This document shows, piece after piece, positions 11,303-23,082 of a DNA stretch of 64,000 bases. Source of the DNA: Calamus simplicifolius (lineage: Eukaryota; Streptophyta; Magnoliopsida; Arecales; Arecaceae); NCBI GenBank assembly GCA_900491605.1, contig UESW01003835.1, forward strand, positions 1,935,795 to 1,999,794. Direction: 5' to 3'. Numbering within the stretch: the stretch's first letter is position 1; each line of letters begins with the position of its first letter. The position numbers were made by a program, and so were the translations under genes. The notes beneath the pieces are model-generated. The model was not told where the DNA came from, did no database searches, and saw only the letters and a list, made by a program, of their open reading frames with translations.

Positions 11303-11657
11303 TTTTTTTTTTTTTTATACAAGCGGACGATCATACAAGTTTAATGCGAATCAATTAAGATATATCATAATACAAAATTTGCTGTAAAACAATAGGACAG
11401 GGGTCATCCAATCTCCACATCCAATAAATAGCGTGCTGAGCCACTGAAGTCACCGTCCAATCAGCCGTCAAATTGGCTTCATGATATATATAATGGATCT
11501 GGACAGTATCAACCTCCTATAGGATAGACTATATGTCCTTAAGAATTGAATTAGTGAAGACTTCGAAACAATTTTCTTTCGCAGCCATAGAATAATCATC
11601 ATAAAATTATCCTCGATAATAAGTCTATATGTATGAAGAATTCGTGAGTCATAAGTA
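11303..11657 (-). mobile_element. 5'-truncated plant L1-type LINE, RNase H tail (fragment 1)
   Basis: On the minus strand the sequence reads IIEDNFMMIILWLRKKIV and, in another frame, HEANLTADWTVTSVAQHA, the end of the RNase H domain carried by plant L1 elements. It finishes with cgcttgtat followed by a poly(A) run (T's at 11303-11316 on the + strand). A shared word atgatattag flanks both sides (11292-11301 and 11659-11668), a possible target duplication. The frame is broken, and the left-over piece is about 350 bp. Confidence 0.6.
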
Positions 11658-12873
11658 ATGATATTAGGTTTAAATCTTCTACTCGAGACCATTGGGTGTG
11701 ATGCACATTTTCACCCTTTATTCATGAGTAAAATTTCAATTTTTTTTAATTTTTATTTCATGGTGGAGTTGTCATGAGTGCAAGTTGAAGTTATTTTGCA
11801 CCATTATTTTGATTGAATATAATATGATCGCTTCCAATCATTATTATAACTAAAAAATTTACAAAAGAAATTAGGTCGGATAATATGGATGGCCGTGGTG
11901 GTTGTTATCAATTCATTATGTGTCTACATTATGCTTACCATTATTTCTCGGCACACTTTGGCCAATGTACTGCTGCCAATCCAAGAAGGTCTCATCATCA
12001 ACATCATGTGAGAAGTTTCTAAGTAATTTCTCATATGGAAATTTCTGGAGGCTGTCACCCAAAGAGAATGGAGGCAACCAGAATTTGGCTTTTAACGATG
12101 GCTTTACTTTTGTTTTATAATGATTGAATCTCAGGAACGCGAAGTTTGCTTGACGTCTTTGGATGCCATTGCGTGGGTTTGCAAGACACGCAAGATCCCA
12201 ATATCACAATCCATTAATTGATTACGGTTGGAAATAAGCCATTAATTATAAGAGAAAGGACACCAGATATATAGTTGTGATGCCATCAGCCTCACCTAAT
12301 TGGCATTGGCTCTATCTAAATGCTTTGCCGTGATTTGTTTTTTTATTCTTCATTATATAAATCAATAAACGTATTTCCCGTTGCTTTTGGCTACATTTTT
12401 TTTATTCTATCTGACTCCCTTTTGACAAGAATCACGTTATTGCACCGGAGCTTGCAAACTAAGTCACCTCTCTTTTTTGTCGACGGGACGTGGACTCACA
12501 AATTGATCGCGTTGGGCCGACAACGGGGAGAGATTCGAGAGAAGACTTCCTGTCTTTTTATCACCCGTTGGATACCTCTGCTGGACAACCAAATGGAAAA
12601 GATGCGTCCACTTTTGGGCAGATGAAGATGCCTGTAGCAAAAGAAAGGATATACTGTATTTATATGTTTTTTATTAGTTTTTGACAATTTCTTATTTTCA
12701 GTTTCCAAGATGATGACATGGATAAGAGCTAAAATGAGCCCAAAATCTTTCATTTGCAGGATGCCGAGACTGTTTGTCCGGTACCATGGAGCAAATCATA
12801 TTGTATGAGTACAATTTTTGATGGCAGAACCTTGAATTAAAATAACTAATAATATAAAAATTTAAGTTGATGA

Positions 12874-12969
<96 letters not shown>

Positions 12970-13441
12970 TGTATTTGACTAGACTTGTACGTAGTTAAGC
13001 TTAAATTAGTCATCTTTTTTCTTCTTAAATTCATCGGATCTCAAAGTATTTTTACCTTGATTACTTTCAAAATCTATGATTCGTATGGATTTACGAACAA
13101 AAAAATGATTGGATCTAAGGCTTGATGCAAGCATAGTCAAATCCGATCTTCTATATATATTTATAGAATTAAATTTAACTACATTCAATATAATTAAGTA
13201 TAACATTCGATCACTTTTCTTATCTTTGCGTCGATAAGGATTCTAAAGTTACTCAGTCTTTTTATTTTTTTTATTTTTAAATTTGCAAACCATATAACTT
13301 TAAAGATAAAAAAGATGATTGAACCTAAGCCAAACCTACTCTCCTTTCCTCCACTCTCTCTATATATATATATAAACAGAGCTTTAGAGTACCCATGCCA
13401 TACTAAGTCCATACCTACTTAGTTCTATGCATTAGTTAATA
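11658..13441. other. AT-rich flanking DNA, no gene recognised
   Basis: Mostly AT-rich with homopolymer runs. A moderately balanced stretch at about 11900-12620 holds open frames of 72-101 codons, for example 11902-12120, that I do not recognise. No splice-consistent gene or tRNA cloverleaf was seen. Confidence 0.6.
12877..12964. repeat. (AT)n microsatellite, about 88 bp
   Basis: An uninterrupted AT dinucleotide run of about 44 units. A self-complementary run of this length is likely to vary between individuals and to be a sequencing weak point. Confidence 0.98.
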
Positions 13442-13457
13442 AAGTCATTTTGCCTTT
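13442..13457. repeat. LINE fragment 2 target-site duplication, left copy
   Basis: Reads aagtcattttgccttt and overlaps the first T's of the poly(A) complement. It is identical to 35922-35937. Confidence 0.75.
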
Positions 13458-13710
13458 TTTTTTTTACAAACGGGCCATCATACACCTATAGTACGAGGAT
13501 AGCCCAAAAGATCATAGAAAAGAAACATCAAAAGAGAAGATAGAATCATATCTTCCTGAGACTAATTCCACTCAATGAAATGTAAGCTACAAAGGAGGCA
13601 ACCCAATCAGCCGCGCAATTTATCTCTCGGTATACATGGCGGGATACGGTAACTGTCGAGTCTTGCAGAAGCTGCTAGATATCATAGAAGAGTGGATGTA
13701 CACCGTCGTG
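13455..13710 (-). mobile_element. 5'-truncated plant L1-type LINE, RNase H tail (fragment 2), split by E2
   Basis: On the minus strand EINCAADWVASFVA can be read, matching the RNase H end of plant L1 elements and fragment 1. It ends in gcccgtttgt followed by an 11-base poly(A) (T's at 13455-13465 on the + strand). The 16-bp word aagtcattttgccttt occurs beside the poly(A) (13442-13457) and again at 35922-35937, just outside the far end of E2. This fits a LINE target duplication, with the E2 target gtcca and three further bases (35919-35921) being the 5' edge of the LINE. Frame is broken by a stop near the DI codons. Confidence 0.75.
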
Positions 13711-13715
13711 GTCCA
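13711..13715. repeat. E2 target-site duplication, left (gtcca)
   Basis: gtcca directly before the LTR start tgatgtgg. The same five bases follow the 3' LTR at 35914-35918. A 5-bp duplication is standard for Ty3/Gypsy integration. Confidence 0.85.
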
Positions 13716-15234
13716 TGATGTGGCCATAACAAGCCACGTAATACAAACAATAAGGCCCCATGGTCTCTTGGCCCCTAGGCGGCCCTATGGCCAACCCTAG
13801 GCGGCCCCTTGTTCCCTGGGCCCCTAGGCGGCCCTACGGCCAATCCTAGGCGGCCCCATGGTCTCTTGGCCCCTAGGCGGCCCTATGGCCAGCCCTAGGG
13901 CCCCTTGGTCCCTGGGCCCTAGGCGGCCCTATGGCCAGTCCTAGGTGGCCCCGCGGTCCCTGGGCTCCTAGGCGGCCCCTTGGTCCCGGGCTCCTAGGGC
14001 CTATGGCCAGTCCTAGGTGGCCCCTTGGTCCCTTGGCCCCTAGGCCCCACGGCCAGTCCTAGGCGGCCCCGTGGTCCCTTGGCCCCTAGCGGCCCCACGG
14101 CCAGTTCTAGGCGGCCCCATGGTCCCTGGGCCCCTAGGCGGCCCCACGGCCAGTCCTAGGTAGCCCCTTGGTCCCTTGGCCCTTAGGCTGCCCACGGCCA
14201 GTCCTAGGCGACCCTATGGTCCCTTGGCCCCTAGGGCCCCACGGCCAGTCCTAGGCGCCCCCTTGGTCCCTGGGCCCCTAGGCGGTCCCACGGCCAGTCC
14301 TAGGCGGCCCCATGGTCCCTGGGCTCCTAGGCGGCCCCGCGGTCCCTGGGCTCCTAGGCGGCCCTATGGCCAATCCTAGGCAGCCCCGTGGTCCCTTGGC
14401 CCCTAGGCGGCCCTACGGCCAGTCCTGGCAGCCCCTTAGTCCCTTGGCCTCTAGGCGGCCCTACGCCAGTCCTAGGTGGCCATCAGATACCTAGAAATAT
14501 TAAAAATACAAAAGACATCACTCGGGCATCCCGATTTAGAGAATCTCAGCCCAGACAGACAGTGATGGATCCTTTTCAGAGGATCTCAGCCCAAAAAGAA
14601 AAGCCATCCGCAACATTTAATGGCTCTTGCAAAATAAGCATCAAAAGGCGATTACCTGCCAAAATGTGCCAATCACTTTAAGTCAGACAAGCCACTAAGG
14701 CCCGAAAAGTCATTAGCAGTATTTAATGGCACTGGCAAAATAAGCATCAAAAGGCGATTACCTGTCATTAAGTACCAATCACTTCGAGTCAGAAAAGCCA
14801 CTAAAGCCCAAAAAGTATTAGCAGACTTTAATGACCCCGGATAAGTGAGTACTAAAAGCCGATCATCTCTGAATAAAACAATGATGACATCGGAACAATG
14901 GATACGGACCCAATCCGACTAGTCCTGACATTCTATCCATGAGAATGCTGACACGTCACGACATTCAGACAAAAAACAAAAGGATATGCCAATAAAAGGA
15001 AGGTAAGAACAAACGAAGGGGGGGCTTCTACTAAGCGAAAAAGGCCTCATTTTCTTCTCGGGATTTTTCTTCTTCTTCTAAAAAATCATTATTGTGTTCC
15101 TGGTTACTAACTTGAGCGTCGGAGGGTCCCCCAACTGGAATCCCAGTTACGGGACTTCTTGCAGGATCCTGGAGGTGAAGCGTCACAGTAACTGTCACCC
15201 AAGGCTATCGTCCCAAAGTGATCAGGCATCAACA
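13716..15234 (+). repeat. E2 5' LTR (1519 bp)
   Basis: Starts tgatgtggccata and ends ggcatcaaca. The first half is a 49-bp tandem array; the second half (14485 onward) is single-copy sequence beginning acctagaaatatt that recurs at 35178 and 37351. A TATA-like ccaataaaagga lies at about 14990. U5 carries taacttgagcgtcggaggg, shared with G1. Confidence 0.85.
13753..14481 (+). repeat. 49-bp tandem array in E2 LTR, about 15 copies
   Basis: The unit includes ggcccctaggcggccct and agtcctaggcggcccc with short deletions in some copies. All copies are GC-rich and face the same way. The unit aligns block for block with the internal 49-bp array at 23083-23950. Confidence 0.9.
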
Positions 15235-15236
15235 GA

Positions 15237-15252
15237 TTGGCGCGCAGGTAGG
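15237..15252 (+). promoter_or_regulatory. E2 primer binding site
   Basis: ttggcgcgcaggtagg, two bases after the LTR end. E3 has the fuller form tggcgcgccaggta, so E2 has lost one c. A TGG start fits pairing to a tRNA CCA end. The tRNA is not identified. Confidence 0.7.
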
Positions 15253-15327
15253 AGGCAGCAGTCGTAGAATTAAGGAAGCTCGCCTCCCTCTTAACTCTGC
15301 TCGGAAAGATCTTCCCCAGAAGACTCA

Positions 15328-16640
15328 ATGGAGCCAACATATATTCAGGAGGCCTCATCTGATTCCCCAGAGGGGATCCCTCTCGGGCTAATTCGTCGGA
15401 ACCAGCTCTCCTATTTCTTCTTCACCTATGACATCGGCCTCTCCTCATGAGCAGCTGGCTCGCCTTACTCAGCATGTGCAAGCCCTCATTGGAGTGGTTC
15501 GTGAGTTGCGAGAGCAGCAGCCTGCAGCTGCTCATCGGCAGGCTAGATTCCTGCATCGCCTCAAATTACTGCCCAGTCAGCCAGCATCTGCACATAGAAA
15601 GTCCTCTCAAATGGAGTCTTCTCACCACCAAGTTCCATCTGAGCATCCTCACCAAGAGCCTCAAGAGGTCAAGATCTTCTACTCTTCGCTCTGGTGGTTA
15701 TGATCGCCGAAGAGGAAAAGAACCTAGAAGTTCACATCATCGTCAACCTCAATATCCTACTTCTTCTTCATCCAAATCTGCCGATGAAGATATCAATGAT
15801 CGAATGGAAAGGCGCTTGGAAGAGCAAAATGGACGCCTGGAGGAGCTTAGTCAAAAGCTCCATGATCATTCGAGAATGGAGTATGATTCTCGTCCCCCTC
15901 TTTCTTATCGGATCACGGAAGAACGCATACCCCGCCGGTTTCGTCTTCCTCAATTAGACCCATATGATAGCACTACTGACCCATTGGATCATTTAGAGAG
16001 TTATAAGTCTCTCATGCAGGTCCAAGGGCCACAGATGCTTTATTATGTATCGCTTTCTCCGCCACTTTTTGGAAGGCTGCCCGTGCTTGGTATTCTAGAC
16101 TGCTGCCGCGTAGCATCGACTCTTTTCAGCAACTGAAAAAGGCCTTTTTAGCGCAATTCGATGCCTGTCGCAAAATCCCTCGGTGATGGATAGCCTCTTC
16201 TCCATCCAGCAAAGGAAGGCGAACTCTTGAAGGATTTCATAGCTCGGTTCAAAGATGCATCGCTGGAGGTCTACCATCTAGATGATGCCATGGCCACCCT
16301 AGCCTTGAAACGGAGACTTCGTCCCTCTCGCTTCACATATTCCTTGGACAAGAGGCTGCCTAGCTCCTATGCTGAGCTCCTGGAGTGGGCGCATAAATAC
16401 ATCCATGCCGATGAGGCCGATCACACAGAAGGGATGCTGATCGATCGGCTGGCAAGAAGCCACTTCGGGAGGCGCCGAGCAGACCCCCCAAGAAACCTGA
16501 ACCCTCGCGTCGTCCAGATAATTGGCGCCAGAACCCACATGCTGAAGAAGGGAGTTATACTCCTCTCCTCGCCCAAGATCCCATATCCTCATGGAGATAG
16601 AAGGTGAGCCTTATCTTAAGCGTCCCCCTCCTCTGAGAGC
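15328..16640 (+). pseudogene. E2 gag
   Basis: The ATG at 15328 matches the E3 gag start (MEPTYIQEASSDSPEGDPSR in E3). After a Ser/Gln-rich N-terminus and a basic, Ser-rich middle, the capsid-like Retrotrans_gag region is readable at about 15940-16440: IPRRFRLPQLDPYDSTTDPL, LDHLESYKSLMQVQG and LKDFIARFKDASLEVYHLDD. Gag forms the virus-like particle. Several one-base losses, for example near 15355, 16030 and 16205, break the frame into pieces. E3 preserves the same region better. Confidence 0.8.
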
Positions 16641-18400
16641 TGGTGCTGCCCGCGACCGAAGTCGCTACTGCCATTTTCCATAGGGACTACGGCCATGATA
16701 CTGATGAATGTCACAACTTGAAGCGCGCCATTGAGGAGCTTATTCAACAAGGCCACCTTGGGAGCTTCATCAAGAAAGGAACTCCAACTATCCCACCGAT
16801 GATGGGGCCCCCACCGCTCAAGCTGGCATCGACAACACTCCGACGGAGTGTACGGTGGGTATGCTCTCCTGGGGGGCAGCTTCATCAGCCAAAAGAGCTA
16901 GGGGGGATGAGAGAGTAGAAGATGTAAATCCCTATTTGAAAGGGAGTTAGGAGGAGGGGACCGTCTGAGCGATGATAGTGTAGTCGTCTCTATGATGATT
17001 GCTAAACATCCTGTAAAAAGAATACTTGTTGATAGTGGAAGTTCAGCAAATATACTTATGACGCTTTTGTTCGGATGGGCCTGTCCCTAACTTGTTATCA
17101 CCTGTGGTGACTCCCCTCATCGGTTTCACTGGAGATACTGTTAAGGTGGAGGGCGAGATTACCTTGTCGGTCATGGCGGGATCGCCGCCCCATCAAAGCA
17201 CGGTCCTGATGAGGTTCCTGATGGCCAGGGTACCACTAGCCTACAATGCTATTCTCGGTCACCCTGGTTTGAACCTCTTGGACACAATCATATCCACCAA
17301 GCGCCGGTTGGTGAGGTTTCCAACCAATAGAGGAGTAGGAGAGATGCTTGGGGAACAGAACCCCGCACAATTATGTTATCATATGGCTCCTAGCCCTCAG
17401 GAGATGCCGGCTCCCCTGCCCCGGTGCTGTTCGACCCCAGGGAATCCGAGAGGAGGGGAGAATCAGCAAAGCGATTGCTATCTTACCCTTTGGGGGATGA
17501 TTCCACCCAGACTATGCAAATAGGTGAGCTTCTCCCTTTGGAAGTAAAAAATGAACTTCTCACCTTCTTACGGGCTAACTCAGATATTTTTGTATGGTCT
17601 GCCTCGGACATGCCGGTATTCCCCGGAGGTGATAACTCACAAGCTCAACATCGATGCCCAGTGTCGACCCATTCGACAAAAGAAAAGAAGCTTCACCCCC
17701 GAAAGCCAAAGGGCTATAGACGAGGTCAACAAACTCCTGGTCGCCAGCCATGTTCGGGAAGCTCAATACCCAAGCTGGTTGGCGAATGTGGTTATGGTCC
17801 GAAGGCCAGTGGAAGTTGGCGAATCTGCATCGACTTTACCGATCTTAATAAAGCATATTCTAAGGACAGCTTTCCTCTGCTGCGATTGACCAACTGGTGG
17901 ACTCCACCTCGGACATGAACTCCTGAGTTTTATGGATGCCTTCTCCAGCTACAACCAGATAAAGATGGATCCGGCAGATGAGGAGAATACTTCTTTCATT
18001 ACTGAGAAGGGCATTTATTGCTACAAAGTGATGCCCTTCGACTAAAGAACGCCGGGGCCACTTATCAAAGATTGATGAATAAAGTCTTCAAAGACCAGAT
18101 TGGGTAATATGGAGGTATATGTCGATGACATGCTGACTAAGAGCATCCGTACCGCCAGCCACGTCACCGACTTAGAGGAAACCTTCAGCAATCTCAGAAG
18201 ACATCAAATTAAGCTTAATCCCCGTAAATGCGCTTTTGGCATTATTGTGGGGAAATTTCTAGGCTTCTTAGTCACTCAGCGAGGAATCGAGGCGAATCCA
18301 GAGAAGATTCAAGCTATTCTCGATATGCGACGGCCGGTCAACAAGAAGGAGGTCCAACGACTTACTGGAAGAATAGCGCTCTTAGCCAGTTCTTATCCAG
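16641..18400 (+). pseudogene. E2 zinc-binding motif, protease and reverse transcriptase
   Basis: The gag-end motif (a CRFHRDYGHDTDEC pattern in E3) is at about 16670-16720 with frame errors. The protease has LVDSGSSA at about 17027. RT motifs lie at 17740-18160 and include YPSWLANVV, ICIDFTDLNKA and MEVYVDDMLTKS with the catalytic YVDD at about 18115. Compared with E3, bases are missing near 17055, 17630, 18043 and 18107, so no long frame covers the domain. Roles are Gag-Pol processing and cDNA synthesis. Confidence 0.85.
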
Positions 18401-19500
18401 ATCGGCGGAGAGGTGTTTACCTTCCTTTAAAGCCTTACGAAAAGTTGACGGCTTCGAGTGGACAGATAGTTGTCAAAGGGCCTTCGAGGAGTTAAAGGAA
18501 TTTCTATCTACTCCACCATTACTATCGAAGCCCGAAGAAGGAGAGCAGCTTTTCATCTATCTAGCTGCTACCCCGGAAGCGGTCAGCTCTGTTCTGGTTG
18601 GCTCGATCAGGATGGGACGCAGAAGCCCATCTACTATACCAGTAAGGTACTTCATGATGTGGAGATCCGGTATTCTCAGGTAGAAAAGATCATCTTCGCC
18701 TTGGTCGTCTCTGCCCAACGCCTCCGACCATACTTTCAGGCGCACCCGATAGCGGTGCTTACAGATCAGCCTCTTAGATCTATATTGGCACGACCTGACA
18801 CTTCAGGCCATCTAGCAAAATGGGCCGTCAAACTGGGAGAATTCGATTTGTCAGTCCGAGCCCGCCCTGCTCTTAAGTCCCAAGTGTTGGCAGATTTTTT
18901 GGTTGAGTGCACTTGGACCGACGAGCGGGACAGTGACACCCCTGAGGAACGTCCTGCGACCCAAGAAGATTTGGCGGAGGCATGGATCCTTCATGTGGAT
19001 GGTGCCTCCAATTCTCAGGGAAGCGGGGCAGGTCTTATTTTGGCAAGTCCAGAGGGGATGACCTTTGGGTATGCCCTTGCTTCCTTTTCAAGGCTACAAC
19101 AATCAAGCTGAATACGAAGCCCTATTGGCTGGGATCAAACTTGCCCGTGAACTGGGAGTGAAGCATCTTCGAGCCTTTACTGACTCCCAACTCGTCTCCG
19201 GGCACATCACTGGAGAGTTTGAGGCTCGTGACCCTACCATGTCACGATATCTGGACAAAGTCAGGGCATTGACTTCTTCGTTGGCTTATTTCACCATCAG
19301 CTACATTCCAGGGGAGAGAATGCAAGAGCTGACGCATTGTCAAAGTTGGCCACTTCGGCGAAAGGCTAGAAAGAGAGTACGTCGAGCATTTGGAGAATCC
19401 AAGTGTTGATTCTATAGAGAAGTTATGCCAATTGAGCAGGAGCCAACTTGGATGGATGCTTACGTCGTTACCTCACTAGTGGCTCTCTTCCCGCCAATCC
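18401..19500 (+). pseudogene. E2 Gypsy RNase H and second RNase H
   Basis: The Gypsy RNase H is readable at about 18440-18900 (RYSQVEKIIFALVVSAQRLR, ILARPDTSGHLAKWAVKLGE). The second RNase H runs from about 18985 to 19350: WILHVDGASNSQGSGAGLIL, NQAEYEALLAGIKLARELG, AFTDSQLVSGHITGEFEARD. The acidic residues of HVDGAS, AEYEAL and FTDSQL fit the catalytic set of an RNase H fold. One 213-residue frame, 18470-19111, spans both domains; a one-base loss near 19080 ends it. Confidence 0.85.
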
Positions 19501-20667
19501 AACGAAGCTAAGCTGCTAAAGAAGAGGGCGACCAAGTTTGTATTGTTAGAGGGCCGCTTATACAGGAAGTCTTTCTCTCACCCTCTCCTAAAGTGTGTAG
19601 GCCCGGTGACGCTGATTATATTCTCAGAGAAATCCATGAAGGAATATGTGGGAGTTACATGGGGGCAGGTCTCTAGCATACAAGGCTCTTCGACAAGGAT
19701 ATTACTAGCTTACCATGCGATAGGATGCTGTTGAGTTGGTTCGAAGGTGCGATAGCTGCCAACGACACTCCAATATCTAGCAGCCGGCTTCACTTTTAAG
19801 CCCCTTGACTGCTCCCTGGCCTTTCGCTAAGTGGGGGATGGACATACTTGGGCCTTTTCCCCCAGCTGCAGGGCAGAGGAGGTTTCTACTGGTAGCCATC
19901 GATTATTTCACTAAATGGGTCAAAGTCGAGGCATTGGCTAAAATCACTGAAGCCAAAACGAGGGCATTCTTTTGGAAGTCTATCATTTGTCGCTTCGGCT
20001 TACCCCATACCCTGATTACCGATAATGGCTGACAGTTTGACAACTCAATGTTCAAGGCCTTCTGCGATGAGCTTGGCATTTGTCACCGATTCACTTCTGT
20101 TGGGCACCCCCAATCTAATGGAGAGGCGAGGTTATGAATCACATCATACTTCGGGGGCTCCACACCCGGTTGGATGAATCCAAGGGCAGATGGGTGGAGG
20201 AGCTTCCAAGTCTATTATGGGCATACCACACTACTCCCAGGGCCCCCACAGGAGAAACTCTTTTAGCCTCATTTCGGGTCTGAGGCGGTCATCCCGGTGG
20301 AAATCGGTCTTCCCAGCTTCCGAGTAGAAGCATATGAGGAAGACAAAAATTCTGATCAGTTGAGAGCCAATTTAGACTTCATCGACGAAACCCAACCTCG
20401 CTCGGTTATGGATGGCCTTTCCGCCAGCGAGCCGAGAAGTATTATAATGCTCGGGTTCGTCCCAAGACATTTCGCTCTAGAGATCTGGTTCTTAGAAAAG
20501 TTGAGGTGTCCAAACCAACTGAAGGAGGCAAGCTATCGCCAAACTGGGAAGGGCCATACCGAGTCACCAAAGCACTTTCACGAGGAGCCTACAAATTGGA
20601 AGGGATGGACGGGCGGCCGATTCCACGCACTTGGAACGCCGATAACCTCCGCAAGTACTATCAGTAA
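19501..20667 (+). pseudogene. E2 integrase
   Basis: The zinc-binding region (CDSCQRH-like) is at about 19740-19770, with the core from 19805: WPFAKWGMDILGPFPPAAGQ, LVAIDYFTKWVKVEALAKIT, ITDNG. Three lesions are shared with E3: TAG at 19706-19708 where G1 has Trp, TGA at 20030-20032 where G1 has Arg, and a short deletion near 20262 that shifts the frame where G1 reads TPFSLAFGSEAV. The C-terminal part ends with NADNLRKYYQ and TAA at 20665-20667. The integrase cannot have been functional in this copy. Confidence 0.9.
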
Positions 20668-20751
20668 TAAATGTATGCCCTATGGATGTAAATGTACCAG
20701 ACAAATGATTATAAAAGTATTCTAAACTCTAAATGGCTCAAGCTCAATATC

Positions 20752-23070
20752 GTGAGCTCAGCGGTCTAAGAGGACCAGACACCCCGGACCGGCACACAAA
20801 CCTCCAGTGGTTCAAGTATGTATTCCTTGACGGCCCTGAGTCATACCCATGGGCCGGCGCGAAAAACCCCCGTGGAGAACTACAAGCGAGGCTCAGTGGT
20901 CTAAGAGGACCAAACATCTTGGACCGGCGCGAGAAACCTCCGGCGGTTCAAGTCTGTATTCCATGATGGCCCTGAGTCATGCCCACGAGCCGGCACGAGA
21001 AATCCCCATGAAGAACTACAAGCGAGGCTCAGCGGTCTAAGAGGACCAGACACCCGGACCGGCGCACGAAACCTCCGACGGTTCAAGTCTGTATTCCTTG
21101 ACAGCCCTGAGTCATACCACAGGCCGGCGAGAAACCCCCATGGAGAACTACAAGCGAGGCTCAGTGGTCTAAGAGGACCAGACACCCCGGATCGGTGCGA
21201 GAAACCTTCGGCGGTTCAAGTCTGTATTCCTTGACGGCCCTGAGTCATACCCACATGCCGGCGCGAGAAACCCCCGTGGAGAACTACAAGCGAGGCTCAG
21301 CGGTCTAAGAGGACCAGACACCCGGACCGGTGCGAGAAACCTCCGGCGGTTCAAGTCTGTATTCCTTGACGGCCCTGAGTCATACCCATGGGCCGCGCGA
21401 GAAACCCCCGTGGAGAACTACAAGCGAGGCTCAGCGGTCTAAGAGGACCAGACACCCCGGACCGGCGCATGAAACCTCCGGTGGTTCAAATCTGTATTCC
21501 TTGACGGCCCTGAGTCATATCCATGGGCTGGCGCGAGAAACCCCCGTGGAGAACTACAAGCGAGGCTCAGTGGTCTAAGAGGACCAGACACCCCGGACCG
21601 GCGCAAGAAACCTCCGGCGGTTCAAGTCTGTATTCCTTGAGGCCCTGAGTCATACCCACGGGCTGGCGCGAGAAATTCCCGTGGAGAACTACAAGCGAGG
21701 CTCAGCGGTCTAAGAGGACCAGACACCCCAACCGGGGCACGAAACCTCTGGTGGTTCAAGTCTGTATTCCTTGACGGTCCTGAGTCATACCCACGGGCCG
21801 GCGCGAGAAACCCCCATGGAGAACTACAAGCGAGGCTCAGCGGTCTAAGAGGACCAGACACCCCGGACCGGCGCGAGAAACCTCTGGCGTTCAAGTCTTT
21901 ATTCCTTGACGGCCCTGAGTCATACCCACGGGCCGGCGCGAGAAACCCCCATGGAGAACTACAAGCGAGGCTCAGCAGTCTAAGAGGACCAGACACCCCG
22001 GACCGATGCACGAAACCTCTAGCAGTTCAAGTCTGTGTTCCTTGATACCCTGAGTCATACCCATGGGCCGACGCGAGAAACCCCGTGGAGAACTACAAGC
22101 GAAGCTCAGCGGTCTAAGAGGACTAGACACCTCGGATCGGCGCACGAAACCTCTGGCGGTTCAAGTCTGTATTCCTTGACGGCCTGAGTCATACCCACGG
22201 GCCAGCGTGAGAAACCCCCGTGGAGAACTACAAGCGAGGCTCAGCGGTCTAAGAGGACCAGACACCCTAGACCGGCGCGAGAAACCTCCGGCGGTTCAAG
22301 TCTGTATTCCTTGACGGCCCTGAGTCATACCCACGGGCCGGCGCGAGAAACCTCCGTGGAGAACTACAAGCGAGGCTCAGCGGTCTAAGAGGACCAGACA
22401 CCCCGAACCGACACATAAAACCTCCAGCGATTCAAGTCTGTATTCCTTGACGGCCCTGAGTCATACCCATGGGCCGGCGCAAGAAACCCCCGTGGAGAAC
22501 TACAAGCGAGGCTCAGCGGTCTAAGAGGACCAGACACCCGGACCGGCGCGAGAAACCTCGGCGGTTCAAGTCTGTATTCCTGACGGCCCTGAGTCATACC
22601 CATGGGCCGGTGCGAGAAACCCCCGTGGAGAACTACAAGCGAGGCTCAGCGGTCTAAGAGGACTAGACACTCCGGACTGACGCACGAAACCTCTGGTGGT
22701 TCCAGTCTGTATTCCTTGACGGCCCTGAGTCATACCCATGGGCTGGTGCGAGAAACCCCCGTGGAGAACTATAAGCGAGGCTCAGCGGTCTAAGAGGACC
22801 AGACACCCTGGACCGGTGCACGAAACCTCCGGCAGTTCAAGTCTATATTCCTTGATGGCCCTAAGTCATACCCATGGGCTGGCACAAGAAACCCCCGTGG
22901 AGAACTACAACCGAGGCTCAGCGGTCTAAGAGGACCAGACACCCGGACCGGCACACGAAACCTCCGGCGATTCAAGTCTGTATTCCTTGATGGCCATGAG
23001 TCATACCCACGGGCCAGCGCGAGAAACCCCCATGGAGAACTACAAGCGAGGCTCAACGGTCTAAGAGGAC
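20752..23070 (+). repeat. E2 tandem array A, period about 136 bp, about 17 copies
   Basis: gcggtctaagaggaccagac recurs at about 20761, 20896, 21032, 21165, 21301, 21437 and so on to 23059. Each unit also has ggttcaagtctgtattcctt, ccctgagtcataccca and tggagaactacaagcgaggc. It begins about 85 bp after the pol stop. Open frames of 60-130 codons run through it on both strands simply because the unit length is close to a multiple of three. Confidence 0.95.
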
Positions 23071-23082
23071 TACAAAGAAGAC

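Noticed and set aside
11902..12120. 72-codon frame with several Cys and aromatic residues, perhaps a receptor-like gene piece
   Set aside because: No motif strong enough to name a family, and no flanking exon seen.
12846..13034. 62-codon minus frame of repeated Ile-Tyr
   Set aside because: Translation of the (AT)n microsatellite.
20752..23070. Many 60-130-codon frames on both strands within array A of E2, and likewise 43672-46404 in E3
   Set aside because: Products of a tandem unit without stops in some frames; the same peptide repeats with each unit and frames flip between copies.
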